The notes under the pieces were generated by a model. That model did no database searches. It was not told the DNA's origin and worked only from the letters and a program-made list of their open reading frames with translations. A stretch of 64,000 bases of DNA from the NCBI GenBank assembly GCA_036258315.1, contig DATADX010000040.1, positions 1 through 64,000 on the forward strand, given 5' to 3'. The stretch comes from DASSYK01 sp036258315. Its GTDB lineage: Bacteria; Actinomycetota; Thermoleophilia; Solirubrobacterales; 70-9. A program made the translations under genes and the position numbers. Shown here in pieces: positions 17,264 through 26,218 of this stretch (position 1 is the first letter of the stretch; every line of letters starts with the position of its first letter).

Positions 17264-18613
17264 TCAGGCCCGGCGCACCAGCCGCGCGCCCCCCGCCTCG
17301 TCGCGGACCTCCCAGCCGAGCTCGGCGAGGCGATCGCGGATCTCGTCCGCGCGCGCGAAGTCCTTCGCAGCCCTCGCCTCCTGCCGGTCGGCGAGCAGGG
17401 CCTCGGCCTCGGGGTCGGCCCTCTCCTCCTCCTCCAGCAGCGACGTCAGGCCGAGCAGCGGCAGCATCTCCTCGAGCACCGCGCGGGCGCCGGGCAGCTC
17501 GCGGCGGTTCCCCTCGGAGACGATCGCGGCGATCGCCGCGTACGCCCTCGGGGTGTTGAAGTCGTCGGCGAGCGCATCGAGGAAGGCGTCGCGCTGGTCG
17601 GCGAGAAACGGATCGGGGTCGCCGCCCGGGGCGTCCCTGAGGTAGTTGCGGATCCCCGCCACCCGCGCCCTGGCCTCCTCGAGCAGCGCGTCGGAGAAGG
17701 CGAGCGGCTGCCGGTAGTGGCCCGAGGCGAGGTAGGCGACGACGGCCTCCGGGCCGTATTGGTCGAGCGCCTCGGAGAGCTGGAAGATGTTCCCGACCGA
17801 CTTCGACATCTTCTCCTCGTCGAGCTGGACCATCCCGTTGTGCATCCAGATCTCGGCGAGCGGGACGCCGTGAGCCGACTCGCTCTGGGCCAGCTCGTTC
17901 TCGTGATGGGGAAAGATCAGGTCGGTGCCGCCCCCGTGCACGGCGAAGTCGAGGCCGAGCTCCTTTTCGGCCATCGCCGAGCATTCGATGTGCCAGCCGG
18001 GCCGGCCGGCACCCCATGGCGAGGGCCAGGAGGAGTCCTCGCCCTCCTTGTGTCCCTTCCAGAGCGCGAAGTCGAGGGGGTCTTCCTTGAGCTGGGCGCT
18101 GCCGGCCTCCTCCCCCTGGTCCATCTCGTCGGGGTTGCGGTTGGAGAGCTTCCCGTAGTCGGCGAAGGTGCGGACCCGGAAGTAGACGTCGCCGTTCGCC
18201 TGGTAGGCGTGGCCGGACTCGATCAGCGCCTCGATCAGCGCCACGATCTCCGCGAGCGTCTCGCTCGCGAGCGGCTCTGCATCCGGGCGGCCCAAGCCGA
18301 GACGGTCGGTGTCCTGACGATAGGCGGCGGTCATTCCCTCCGCCCACTCTGTCGAGGCGACGCCGGCGTCGCGCGCCGCGTCGTAGATCTTGTCGTTGAT
18401 GTCGGTGACGTTGATGACGAGCCTCGCCTCCAGCCCCTCGTGCTCGAGGAAGCGCTTCAGAAGGGTGAAGATCACGTACGGACGCGCGTTGCCGATGTGG
18501 ATCCGCCCGTATGTGGTCGGCCCACACGCGTAGATGCCGACCCGCCCGCCTTCGCCCGGCTGGAGCTCCTTCGGCCCGCCGCTGAGGGTGTCGGTGATCG
18601 CGACCCTGCGCAC
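17264..18613 (-). CDS. cysS: cysteine--tRNA ligase
   Basis: 449 residues, full length for a class I CysRS. HIGH-type motif in YGRIHIGNARPYV; zinc ligands in ACGPTTYG, WHIECSAMAEKELG and PHHENE; KMSKSVGN is the KMSKS loop. The C-terminal anticodon domain (EALLADRQEARAAKDFARADEIRDRLAELGW) is present. The GTG at 18613 yields the usual start. In mycobacteria cysS follows ispD-ispF; here the two are separated by about 4 kb of extra genes. Confidence 0.96.
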   Translation of the reverse strand: MRRVAITDTLSGGPKELQPGEGGRVGIYACGPTTYGRIHIGNARPYVIFTLLKRFLEHEGLEARLVINVTDINDKIYDAARDAGVASTEWAEGMTAAYRQDTDRLGLGRPDAEPLASETLAEIVALIEALIESGHAYQANGDVYFRVRTFADYGKLSNRNPDEMDQGEEAGSAQLKEDPLDFALWKGHKEGEDSSWPSPWGAGRPGWHIECSAMAEKELGLDFAVHGGGTDLIFPHHENELAQSESAHGVPLAEIWMHNGMVQLDEEKMSKSVGNIFQLSEALDQYGPEAVVAYLASGHYRQPLAFSDALLEEARARVAGIRNYLRDAPGGDPDPFLADQRDAFLDALADDFNTPRAYAAIAAIVSEGNRRELPGARAVLEEMLPLLGLTSLLEEEERADPEAEALLADRQEARAAKDFARADEIRDRLAELGWEVRDEAGGARLVRRA

Positions 18614-18721
18614 GCGGCCATCCTAGTCGCGCCCGGCGCGCCCAATTTGCGGCGTCCGGCGCACGCCACGGTGTTGAGGACCAGCGGACGCGACGGGTTC
18701 GGCCGATAGGCTTGCGGCGCC

Positions 18722-19996
18722 TTGTCCGCCAGGTCGCCAGAGCAGATCAGGCTGCGCGCGGTCGAGCGAGCGTTCGCGTCCCTGCCGGAGCGCTACCTCG
18801 GGGCGGAGCCGGGCTTCAGAGCCGGTTACCGGATCGAGCTCGAGGATCTCGGGATGAGCTGGGGGGTCGAGCTCGACACCGAGCGCTGCGAGGTGCTCGC
18901 CTCGCCGAATCGCGACGCCGACATCGTGATCGGCACCGATTCCGCCACCTGGCTCGAGCTGCGCGAGGGGAGGCTCTCGGGACTCGACGCGTTCCGCTCG
19001 CGGCGCCTGTGGGCGCGCGGCAACCTCGACCTCGCGATCGCCTTCGAGGGCTACTTCCGGCTCCCGAGCGGCCGTCCGCCGCTGCTGCGGGTTCACGAGG
19101 TCGCGGCCGGCAAGGCCCGGATCTCGACGCTGACCGCCGGCAAGGGCCCCGAGACGGCCGTGCTCATCCATGGCCTCGGCGGCACCAAGTCGAGCTTCTA
19201 CGAGACGGTCTCCGCGCTCGCCCCGCACTACACGGTCCACGCGATCGACCTGCCGGGCTTCGGCGCCTCGTCGAAGCCGGCCCGCGCCCCCTACGACGCC
19301 GCCTGGTTCGCGCGCGCCGTCGTCCGCTTCCTCGACGCGATGAGCATCAGGCGGGTCCACCTCGTCGGCAACTCGCTGGGCGGACGGATCGCGATCGAGG
19401 CCGGCCTCCACGCGCCGGACAGGGTCGGCAGCCTCAGCCTGCTGACACCGTCGCTGGCCTGGCGCAAGCGCCGCGAGCTCGTCCCGATCGTGAAGCTGCT
19501 CCGCCCGGAGCTTGCGGCGATCCCGCACAAGATGAACTCCGCCATCGTCCGCCGCCAGTTCTGGACGATGTTCGGGCGACCCGAGCGGCTCCACCCCTCG
19601 GTCGCCGACCTCGCGGTCGAGGAGTTCGTCGCCGGCTACCGCAGCCGGGCGGGCCGGGTCGCGTTCTCGGCCGCGGCCCGCAACATCTACCTCGAGGAGC
19701 CGGACGGCCCGGACGGATTCTGGACCCGGCTCGCGGGTCTGGAGCCCCCGGCGATGTTCGTCTGGGGGGACGCGGACCCGCTCGTCCCGCTCGCCTTCTG
19801 CCACCACGTGATGGAGGCCCTGCCAGCCGCCCACCAGGTGGTCCTCAACGACTGCGGGCACGTCCCCCAGATCGAGCTGCCCGAGGACACAAACGGGCTG
19901 ATCCACGACTTCATCGCCTCGGCCCCGGTCACGACCCGCGGCCGGGCCCTGGCGCACATCCACCGCGCCCGCAGACGCCTCCGCGCCGCGGCCTAG
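18722..19996 (+). CDS. SCP2-like domain fused to alpha/beta hydrolase
   Basis: 424 residues. The first ~125 look like an SCP2 lipid-binding fold (MSWGVELDTERCEVLASPNRDADIVIGTDSATWLELREGRLSGLDAF, then LDLAIAFEGYF). Residues ~135-405 are an alpha/beta hydrolase: oxyanion HGLGGTKSSF, nucleophile in GNSLGG, Asp in WGDADPLVP, His in CGHVPQIE, so the Ser-Asp-His triad is complete. The fusion suggests hydrolysis of a bound lipid or ester. TTG start at 18722 without a clear ribosome site; no other start precedes the domain. Substrate unknown. Confidence 0.82.
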   Translation: MSARSPEQIRLRAVERAFASLPERYLGAEPGFRAGYRIELEDLGMSWGVELDTERCEVLASPNRDADIVIGTDSATWLELREGRLSGLDAFRSRRLWARGNLDLAIAFEGYFRLPSGRPPLLRVHEVAAGKARISTLTAGKGPETAVLIHGLGGTKSSFYETVSALAPHYTVHAIDLPGFGASSKPARAPYDAAWFARAVVRFLDAMSIRRVHLVGNSLGGRIAIEAGLHAPDRVGSLSLLTPSLAWRKRRELVPIVKLLRPELAAIPHKMNSAIVRRQFWTMFGRPERLHPSVADLAVEEFVAGYRSRAGRVAFSAAARNIYLEEPDGPDGFWTRLAGLEPPAMFVWGDADPLVPLAFCHHVMEALPAAHQVVLNDCGHVPQIELPEDTNGLIHDFIASAPVTTRGRALAHIHRARRRLRAAA

Positions 19997-20010
19997 GTTC
20001 GGAGCCTCGG

Positions 20011-21063
20011 CTAGTAGGTGCGGAGGCGGCGGCCGCCGACGTACTGCGTGCCGCGGGGGTCGTGCGGCGACGGCTCGGCCGGGACCGGGAGACGCTCGAC
20101 GTTCCCCTCGCCGGCCGTCTCCACCAGGAGGGCATCGCGCCGGGCGCGGTCCACCTTCTCGCTGACCTCACGCTCTGCGCGGCGGCGGGCCGCCTCGACG
20201 CGCTCGTCGGCCTCCTGCTGGAGCTTCACCGCCTCACGGCTGACTCCTGCCTCGGCCTCCGCGCGTGCACGCGCCTCGGCCTCCTCGGTGACGCGGTCGG
20301 CGAGCCGCCGGATTCGCTGCTCGGAATCCTTACGCGCCTCGGCGGCGGCGGCGCGGGCCTTCCCATCCATCTCAGACCGGATCGCCTCGATCTCCGTCCT
20401 CGCCCCCTCGACCGCCGCCTCTGCGCGGTCCTCGGCCGCGATCACACGCTGCTCCGATTCGTTCAGATCGGCGGTCGCCTGCTCCAGCATCCGCTCGGCT
20501 TCGCGGGCACGCTGCTCGGCGATCCCGAGCGCCTCCGCCGAGCGCGCGCTCGCAGCGCTGATCGCGTTCTCGGTGCGGTCGCGAATCTCACCTTCGAGGC
20601 GCTCGATCACCTGCTCAGCGTCGCGACGAGCCTGATCGCGCTGCTGCTCGGCCCGCGCCGCCCGTGCCTCCGCTCGCTCCAGCCGCTGCTCGAGCTGTGC
20701 GACCCGCTGCAACTCGTCACCGCGCCGCTCCTGGAGATCGGCGAGCGCGTTCTCGGTCGCGATCGCGCGGCGCTCCGCCGCCGCGGCGAGCCGGCCGGCC
20801 TTCTCGATCGCCGCCTCGGCGCGCGCGATCGCGCCCCGCTCGGTCTTGCGGGCGATGTCGATCGCCTTGGCCGCCTCGCGCCGCGCGCTGTTCGCGGCGA
20901 CTCGGGCGCGAGCGGCGGCTTCGCGCTGGGCGGCCTCGCGCTGCTGCAGCTCCTCGATCACGGCGGTCGACCTGGCACGAAACCGCTCGTTCGCGGCGCG
21001 CGCGCTCTCGATCTCGGCTCGGCCCTCCTCCTCGAACGGCTGCAGTGACCCGGTTTCCGGCAA
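20011..21063 (-). CDS. long coiled-coil protein of unknown function
   Basis: 350 residues almost wholly Ala/Glu/Arg heptad-type coiled coil (FEEEGRAEIESARAANERFRARSTAVIEELQQREAAQREAA, and many similar segments) from about 10 to 320, then a Pro/Gly-rich end PHDPRGTQYVGGRRLRTY. No membrane helix or catalytic motif. Such proteins can be scaffolds or filament formers (FilP/Scy-like), but this is composition only. TTG start after GGGAGG. It sits 39 bases downstream of the acyl-CoA ligase on the same strand. Confidence 0.7.
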   Translation of the reverse strand: MPETGSLQPFEEEGRAEIESARAANERFRARSTAVIEELQQREAAQREAAARARVAANSARREAAKAIDIARKTERGAIARAEAAIEKAGRLAAAAERRAIATENALADLQERRGDELQRVAQLEQRLERAEARAARAEQQRDQARRDAEQVIERLEGEIRDRTENAISAASARSAEALGIAEQRAREAERMLEQATADLNESEQRVIAAEDRAEAAVEGARTEIEAIRSEMDGKARAAAAEARKDSEQRIRRLADRVTEEAEARARAEAEAGVSREAVKLQQEADERVEAARRRAEREVSEKVDRARRDALLVETAGEGNVERLPVPAEPSPHDPRGTQYVGGRRLRTY

Positions 21064-21102
21064 CTCGCCTCCCGTCGTCGGTTCGGGCTGGCCTCGCGCC
21101 GT

Positions 21103-22776
21103 TCAGTCCGCTGGGCGCCCCTTCTCGCGCTCCGCGTCCGAATCGCCGTCAGCCAGCTCGCGTTTCATGACCTTACCTGTCGCATTACGCGGAAGAGTGT
21201 CGAGGAAGACAATCTCGCGAGGGACCTTGTAACGAGCGAGGTTTTTCTTCACGTGAGCCTTCAGCTCGTCCTCCGAGACCTCGGCGCCGCCCCGGGTCAC
21301 GACGAACGCCCGCAGGCGCTGGCCGAACTGCTCATCGTCGACCCCGAGCGCCGCCGCCTCGGAAATCGCCTCGTGATCCGCGAGCAGGTCCTCGACCTCG
21401 CGCGGGAACACGTTCTCGCCACCCGAGACGATCATCTCGTCGTCACGGCCGTCGATGAACAGCCGCCCCTGCTCGTCGAAGTGGCCGACGTCTCCCGAGG
21501 AAACCAGTTCTTCGAGCCGCTCCTTGTCGCCACCGCCGGTGTAGCCCTCGAACGACATCTCGTTGCCGACGAAGATGCGGCCGGTCTCGCCCTGAGGCAG
21601 CTCCCGGCCGTGGTCGTCGACGATCTTGACGACGGTCCCTCGCGGGATCCGCCCGGCGGTCCCCGGCGCGGATCGCATGTCCTCCGGCGTCGCGATCGTC
21701 GCCCACGCGACCTCGGTCGAGCCATACAGGTTGTAGAGGTTGTCGCCGAACTCGTCCATCCACCTGTTCGCGAGCTCGCCCGGCAGCGCCGAGCCACTCG
21801 CGGCGGTGACCCGCAGCGACGAGAGGTCGTGGCGGGCGCGGACCTCGGGATCGAGCTCGAGAATCCGCTGCATCATCACCGGCACCACGACCAGGGTCTG
21901 GGCGCGGTGCTCCGCGACCGCGCGGATCGCGTCCTCGGGCTCGAACCTCCGCCGCAGCACCATCGTCGCCGCCAGCGGCAGCCCGAGCACGAAGTGGCTG
22001 AACCCCCAGGAGTGGAACAGCGGCGCCGAGATCACGGCCGTCTCGTGAGCGTGACGGGGAATCTTCGAGAGGAAAGCGGCAAGCGGGGTGATCCCCTCGG
22101 GAGCGCCGCGCCGCGCGCCCTTCGGCGTCCCCGTCGTGCCCGAGGTGAGGATCACGTAGCGCCCACTCTCGGGCGGGGGCGACAGCTCCGGCTCGCCGGG
22201 AAACGCGTCGAGCAGCTCCTCGACCGAAGGGGCGTCGTCCTCCCCGTCCTCGCCCCAGGCCACGATCCTTCGCACCTCGTTGCGGCCGCCCGCGTCGAGC
22301 AGCCCGGCGAACTCCTCGTCGTAGATCAGCGCGACGGTGCTCTCGCGCTCCATCACCTCCGCGAGCTGGGGGGCAGCGAAGGCGGTGTTGAGGTAGAGCG
22401 AGACGGCCCCGAGCTTCGCGCACGCCATCGTCGCCTCGACGAAGTAGCGGTGGTTCCGGCACATGATCGCGACGCCGTCCCCGCTCCTCACCCCCTGGTC
22501 GGCCAGCGCTCGCGCGAGCGCGTTGGAGCGGGCGTGGGTCTCGGCGAAGGTGAGCGTCCCGAGCTCGTCGACGATCGCCGCCTCGTCCGGGTGCTCGATC
22601 GCGGTGGCGACCGAGCCGAGCGCCGGGGTCGTGCCCCAGCGCAGGTAACGCTCGGCGACGCGAACCGCCTTGTCGGGCCGAATCGGCCCGAGCACGCCAC
22701 GCTCGCGCAGCACCTTGAGCGCCCAGATCAGGTCGCTCACACGCGCCGCGACCCGCGAGGTGATCGACTCGAGCAT
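21103..22776 (-). CDS. AMP-dependent acyl-CoA synthetase (FadD-like)
   Basis: 557 residues. The ATP loop VILTSGTTGTPKGARRG, the central YGSTEVAWAT and late GRDDEMIVSGGENVFPREVEDLL plus PRNATGKVMKREL define the ANL superfamily, with the catalytic Lys in GKVMKR. It activates a carboxylate to acyl-AMP then acyl-CoA. The basic RRGAP insert after the ATP loop is common in actinobacterial long-chain FadD paralogs. Substrate length cannot be read off. It starts 10 bases downstream of ispF, although it is unrelated to isoprenoid synthesis. Confidence 0.87.
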   Translation of the reverse strand: MLESITSRVAARVSDLIWALKVLRERGVLGPIRPDKAVRVAERYLRWGTTPALGSVATAIEHPDEAAIVDELGTLTFAETHARSNALARALADQGVRSGDGVAIMCRNHRYFVEATMACAKLGAVSLYLNTAFAAPQLAEVMERESTVALIYDEEFAGLLDAGGRNEVRRIVAWGEDGEDDAPSVEELLDAFPGEPELSPPPESGRYVILTSGTTGTPKGARRGAPEGITPLAAFLSKIPRHAHETAVISAPLFHSWGFSHFVLGLPLAATMVLRRRFEPEDAIRAVAEHRAQTLVVVPVMMQRILELDPEVRARHDLSSLRVTAASGSALPGELANRWMDEFGDNLYNLYGSTEVAWATIATPEDMRSAPGTAGRIPRGTVVKIVDDHGRELPQGETGRIFVGNEMSFEGYTGGGDKERLEELVSSGDVGHFDEQGRLFIDGRDDEMIVSGGENVFPREVEDLLADHEAISEAAALGVDDEQFGQRLRAFVVTRGGAEVSEDELKAHVKKNLARYKVPREIVFLDTLPRNATGKVMKRELADGDSDAEREKGRPAD

Positions 22777-22786
22777 CCGCCGAAGC

Positions 22787-23257
22787 CTATGCGGGCTCGC
22801 CCGTCTCCACGATCGCGACGGCGATACAGGCGATTCCCTCGCCGCGCCCGATCGCCCCCATCCCCTCGTTGCTCGTCGCCTTGACGCTGACGGGAGCCCC
22901 GAGCGCCTCGCTCAGCTTCGCCTCCATCTCCGCCCGATGGGGAGCGAGCTTCGGCTGCTCGCAGATCACCGTCGCGTCGACGTTGATCGGGCTACACCGC
23001 AGCATCCCGAGCACCGTCCGCAGCAGATCGATCGAGTCGGCATCCCGCCACCGCTCGTCGTCGGGAGGGAAATGCTCGCCCAGGTCGCCGAGCCCACCGG
23101 CACCGAGAAGCGCGTCGATCACGGCATGGGTGAGGACGTCGGCGTCGGAGTGGCCGGCGAGGCCGCGGTCGTGCTCGATCTCGACGCCGCCGACGATCAG
23201 CGACTCGCCCTCGACCAGGCGGTGGGAGTCGAAGCCGATCCCGGCCCTAGGAGCCAA
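22787..23257 (-). CDS. ispF: 2-C-methyl-D-erythritol 2,4-cyclodiphosphate synthase
   Basis: 156 residues. Motifs: GIGFDSHRL (Asp and His metal ligands), GGVEIEHDRGLAGHSDADVLTHAVIDALLG (third ligand His), LGEHFPPDDERW, VDATVICEQPKL and VKATSNEGMGAIGRGEGIACIA. It closes the cyclodiphosphate ring in the MEP isoprenoid pathway. The start is a TTG at 23257 inside the end of the PHP phosphatase gene (11-base overlap); no ATG/GTG gives a full N-terminus. IspD is 6.6 kb away, separated by the Mrp module. Confidence 0.93.
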   Translation of the reverse strand: MAPRAGIGFDSHRLVEGESLIVGGVEIEHDRGLAGHSDADVLTHAVIDALLGAGGLGDLGEHFPPDDERWRDADSIDLLRTVLGMLRCSPINVDATVICEQPKLAPHRAEMEAKLSEALGAPVSVKATSNEGMGAIGRGEGIACIAVAIVETGEPA

Positions 23258-24086
23258 CCGAGGCCCCCAGCGGCTCGAGCCGCCGCTGCCGATGCTCGAA
23301 GGCGCAGATCCGCTCGACGCCGAGCTCGGCCAGGAACTCGAGTGCCTGCTCGTAGCCGAACCCGACCTGATCCGGCGCGTGCGCATCCGACGACAGCGCG
23401 AACTCGGCCCCGGCCTCGACGCACATCTCCGCGAACCCGCGCGCCGGGTAGATCTCCCCGACGGGCTTGCGGAGGCCGGCCGTTGAGATCTCGACCGCGA
23501 TCCCCGACTCGGCGATCGCCTCGATCGCGGGTTCGTAGTAGTGGCGCGGGTCGCGCTCGGGCAGCGGTCGGTCGGCCCCCCAGACCTTGACCAGGTCGGG
23601 GTGGGCGAGGATGTCGAACAGGCCCGAGCCCGCCGCCGCGGCGGTCCACTCGAAGTAGCGCTTCCAGACCCGGTCCGGGTCGCCGTCGCTGGCCCAGACG
23701 TCGTAGCGCCGGTCGTCCACCGCCCCCTTTTCGCCGAGGAAGTGGACCGAGCCGACCACGTAGTCGAGATCGCACGCTTCGAGCAGCGCCGCGGTGCGGT
23801 CCTCGGCGCCGCGGATGAAGTCGGCCTCGATCCCGAGCCGCAGCGGCGTCGCACGGATGAACTCGCAGTACGCGTCGAGGTCGTCGCGGGCCTGGCTCTC
23901 CCAGTAGGGGTGCCTCCACAGCTCCAGCGCCGCGGTGAACCGGTAGATGTGCTCGGAGACCCCGAGCTCGTCGATCACCTGCTCCTCGGCGGCGGCGAGG
24001 TAGCGGTCGACGTTCTCCTCGGTGAACGCCTCGTCCGCCCGGCCGACGTCGTCGGTGCGCAGGTGGACGTGGTAGTCGGTGAGCAC
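23247..24086 (-). CDS. PHP-domain phosphatase, histidinol-phosphatase-like
   Basis: 279 residues with the PHP metal motifs in order: DYHVHLR at the start, GVSEHIYRF, GIEADFI, VGSVHFLG, ILAHPDLVK, VEISTAGLR and SSDAHAPDQVG. This set supports a trinuclear metal site. The nearest characterised family is HisK-type histidinol-phosphate phosphatase, the histidine-biosynthesis step, but PHP proteins also act on other phosphates and no his genes are nearby. Divergent from mrpE with a 42-base gap. Confidence 0.78.
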   Translation of the reverse strand: MLTDYHVHLRTDDVGRADEAFTEENVDRYLAAAEEQVIDELGVSEHIYRFTAALELWRHPYWESQARDDLDAYCEFIRATPLRLGIEADFIRGAEDRTAALLEACDLDYVVGSVHFLGEKGAVDDRRYDVWASDGDPDRVWKRYFEWTAAAAGSGLFDILAHPDLVKVWGADRPLPERDPRHYYEPAIEAIAESGIAVEISTAGLRKPVGEIYPARGFAEMCVEAGAEFALSSDAHAPDQVGFGYEQALEFLAELGVERICAFEHRQRRLEPLGASVGS

Positions 24087-24128
24087 CGGGACAAAGCTAG
24101 CGCTCCGGCACTCTGCTAGAAGCAGGCC

Positions 24129-24608
24129 ATGCAGAGCTCGCCGAGCCGGCAGCGGAGGGACCGCGTGGTTTTCTGGCTCGCCTGGTTCGTGGCGCTAAAC
24201 GTCCTCTGGCTGGCGCTGATCTCCGCCTTCGTGTTCGAGGAGGCCGTGCTCGGCCTGTTCGCGTCGGCGCTTGCCGCCACCGCCGCGGTCGCGGTCCGCG
24301 AGCAGCGACTCGTCCGGTTCCGGCCGCGGATGCGCTGGCTGCTCGGCATCCGGCGGCTGCCCTGGGATTCGGTCCGGGAGAGCGGCTGGGTGCTCGGCGC
24401 GCTGTGGCGGCTGCTGCGCGGGAAGGAGGTGCGCGGGCGCTTCCGGACGCGGCGGGTGGAGCTTCCGTACGACGCGGCTGAATCAGAGGCGAAGCGCGCC
24501 CTGCTGATCGTCGGTGAGTCGTTTGCGCCCAACACGTACGTGCTCGGGATCGATGAGCGCAACGGCGAGATGCTGTTCCACGAGCTGATCGCGAGGCCCG
24601 ACGAGTGA
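24129..24608 (+). CDS. mrpE: Mrp-type cation/proton antiporter subunit E
   Basis: 159 residues. Two N-terminal membrane helices (VVFWLAWFVALNVLWLALI, LGLFASALAATAAVAV), then a cytosolic domain with RTRRVELPYDAAESEAKRALLIVGESFAPNTYVLGID, the MnhE signature. First gene of a tightly packed operon with 4-base overlaps. A TAGAAG -10-like element just upstream leaves almost no leader, so translation may be leaderless. Confidence 0.88.
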   Translation: MQSSPSRQRRDRVVFWLAWFVALNVLWLALISAFVFEEAVLGLFASALAATAAVAVREQRLVRFRPRMRWLLGIRRLPWDSVRESGWVLGALWRLLRGKEVRGRFRTRRVELPYDAAESEAKRALLIVGESFAPNTYVLGIDERNGEMLFHELIARPDE

Positions 24609-24856
24609 CCGTCTATCTGGTCGCCGCGGCCGTGATGCTCGCCGGCATCGCGCCGCTGATCCTGTTCACCCTTCGCGCCTCCCCGCCCGACGGGCTGGTC
24701 GCCCTCAACATCGGGGGGGACATCGCCACCCTGGTGCTGTTGCTGCTTGCGGCCGGGACCGACCGCCAGCCGTTCTTCGACCTCGCGCTCGTCTCGGCTG
24801 TGCTCAGCTTCGCTGGCGGCCTCGCGTACGCGCGCTTCCTGGAGCGCTGGCTGTGA
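24605..24856 (+). CDS. mrpF: Mrp-type antiporter subunit F
   Basis: 83 residues, three membrane helices (VAAAVMLAGIAPLILF, IATLVLLLLAAG, LALVSAVLSFAGGLAYARFLE). The LVALNIGGDIATLVLL and FAGGLAYARF blocks match MnhF/PhaF. GTG start overlapping mrpE stop by 4 bases. Confidence 0.85.
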   Translation: MTVYLVAAAVMLAGIAPLILFTLRASPPDGLVALNIGGDIATLVLLLLAAGTDRQPFFDLALVSAVLSFAGGLAYARFLERWL

Positions 24857-25191
24857 GCGGCACCGAGGTCGTGGTGGCAGCGCTTCTGGCCGCCGGGGTC
24901 CTGATCCAGCTCACCTCGGTGATCGGCATCCTCGCCGCCCGCGACGTCTACGACAGGCTCCACTTCACCGGCCCCGCGTCGATCTTCACCCCGCTCGCGA
25001 TCGCGGTCGCCGTCGCGATCGACTTCGGGCCGCTCACCCAGGCCGGCATCAAGGCGGCGCTGACAGCCGCAATCGTGGCCCTGCTCGGGCCGGTGCTCGC
25101 GCACGCGACCGCGCGCGCGGCGAGGATCAGGGAACGCGGCCAGCTCGACTATCGCGAGCCCACCAGGCCGATCGGGGGGGGCGAGCGATGA
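24853..25191 (+). CDS. mrpG: Mrp-type antiporter subunit G
   Basis: 112 residues with three helices. VLIQLTSVIGILAARDVYDRLHFTGPASIFTPLAIAVAVAI holds the family core R-D-x-YxRLH; GIKAALTAAIVALLGPVLAHATARAA follows. GTG start overlaps the mrpF stop by 4 bases and its own stop overlaps the next ATG. Confidence 0.87.
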   Translation: MSGTEVVVAALLAAGVLIQLTSVIGILAARDVYDRLHFTGPASIFTPLAIAVAVAIDFGPLTQAGIKAALTAAIVALLGPVLAHATARAARIRERGQLDYREPTRPIGGGER

Positions 25192-25427
25192 GCGCTCTCG
25201 AGGCCTTCCAGATCGTCGCCCTGCTGCTCGTAGGGCTCGGCGCATGGGCCGTCGTGATGGCGCGCGACCCGACCCGCCAGGCCGTCGTCGCGAGCCTCTA
25301 CGGACTCTGCCTGGGGATCCTCTTCTTCGCCTTCCAGGCCCCCGACGTGGCGCTTTCCAACATCGTGATCGGCGCCGTCGCGCTGCCGACGATGATCCTG
25401 CTCGCGATCGCGAAGACGCGCCAATGA
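25188..25427 (+). CDS. DUF4040/MbhD-like antiporter subunit (MrpA C-terminal segment as a separate protein)
   Basis: 79 residues, three helices: FQIVALLLVGLGAWAVVM, AVVASLYGLCLGILFFAFQAPDVALSNIVIGAVALPTMILLAI. The FAFQAPDVALSNIVIGAVALPTMI block is the DUF4040 signature, with the family Asp inside the membrane. In canonical Mrp this is part of the C-terminal region of MrpA; here it is a stand-alone gene. ATG at 25188, ATGA overlap with mrpG. Confidence 0.82.
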   Translation: MSALEAFQIVALLLVGLGAWAVVMARDPTRQAVVASLYGLCLGILFFAFQAPDVALSNIVIGAVALPTMILLAIAKTRQ

Positions 25428-26218
25428 GCGCCCCGCAACGCCGGCCCGGTGAGCTCTCGTTCGAGGGGCGGCGGCGGATCTTCCTCACCGGCGCGGCCGG
25501 CCTCGCGGCACTGCTCGCGTGGGGCCTCGCCGGGCTGCCGAGCTTCGACGGGTTCACGCCGCGCTACGGCCAGGTCGTGAACCAGATCGGCGTCGAGGAT
25601 GCGGGCACGACCGCGGTCGTCGCCGCCGTCAACTTCGACTACCGGGCCTTCGACACCCTCGGCGAGGAGTTCATCCTGTTCGCGGCGGTCCTCGGGCTGG
25701 CGCTGCTGCTTCGCTCCCGCCGCGACGAGCGGCGGATCGCGGCAGACGACGACGCCTGGGGCCGCCAGGTCCCACCCTCGAGCTCGGCGGTGCGACTGAC
25801 GACGGTCCTGATCGCAGGGCCGACCGTGCTGCTGGCGGTCTACATCACGGCGCATGGACATCTCACACCCGGGGGTGGCTTCCAGGGCGGTGTGATCGCC
25901 GCGACCGCGTTGCTGCTCGTCTATCTCGGCGGGGAGTACATCGCGATGAGCAGGGTCCGCCCGGTTGCCCTGGTGGAGGTCGCGAAGGCGAGCGGGGCCG
26001 GCGCGTTCGTCCTGATCGGGATCGGAGGCCTGATCTTCAGCGGCGCCTTCCTCGAGAACTTCCTCCCCAAGGGGGAGCCCGGTGAGCTGGTCTCGGCGGG
26101 GACGATCCCGCTCCTCAGCGTCGCGGTGGGATTCGAGGTCGCGGGCGGCTTCGTGCTGCTCCTCTCGGAGTTCATCGAGCAGCTGCTGATCATCAGGCGC
26201 CCGGGAGAGCGAACGTGA
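25424..26218 (+). CDS. mrpB: Mrp-type antiporter subunit B with MbhE-like N-terminus
   Basis: 264 residues. The first ~105 (AALLAWGLAGLPSFDGFTPRYGQVVNQ, TTAVVAAVNFDYRAFDTLGEEFILFAAVLGLALLL) match the MbhE/MrpA-tail segment with its F-D-TLGE motif. From about 130 an MnhB domain follows (VLLAVYITAHGHLTPGGGFQGGVIAATALLLVYL), with the hallmark HGHLTPGGGFQGG. So MrpA's tail and MrpB are joined. ATG at 25424 overlaps the upstream stop. Confidence 0.85.
   Translation: MSAPQRRPGELSFEGRRRIFLTGAAGLAALLAWGLAGLPSFDGFTPRYGQVVNQIGVEDAGTTAVVAAVNFDYRAFDTLGEEFILFAAVLGLALLLRSRRDERRIAADDDAWGRQVPPSSSAVRLTTVLIAGPTVLLAVYITAHGHLTPGGGFQGGVIAATALLLVYLGGEYIAMSRVRPVALVEVAKASGAGAFVLIGIGGLIFSGAFLENFLPKGEPGELVSAGTIPLLSVAVGFEVAGGFVLLLSEFIEQLLIIRRPGERT

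Noticed and set aside
15235..17559. A 774-codon plus-strand frame
   Set aside because: Antisense to lpqY, rlmB and cysS, all with conserved motifs.
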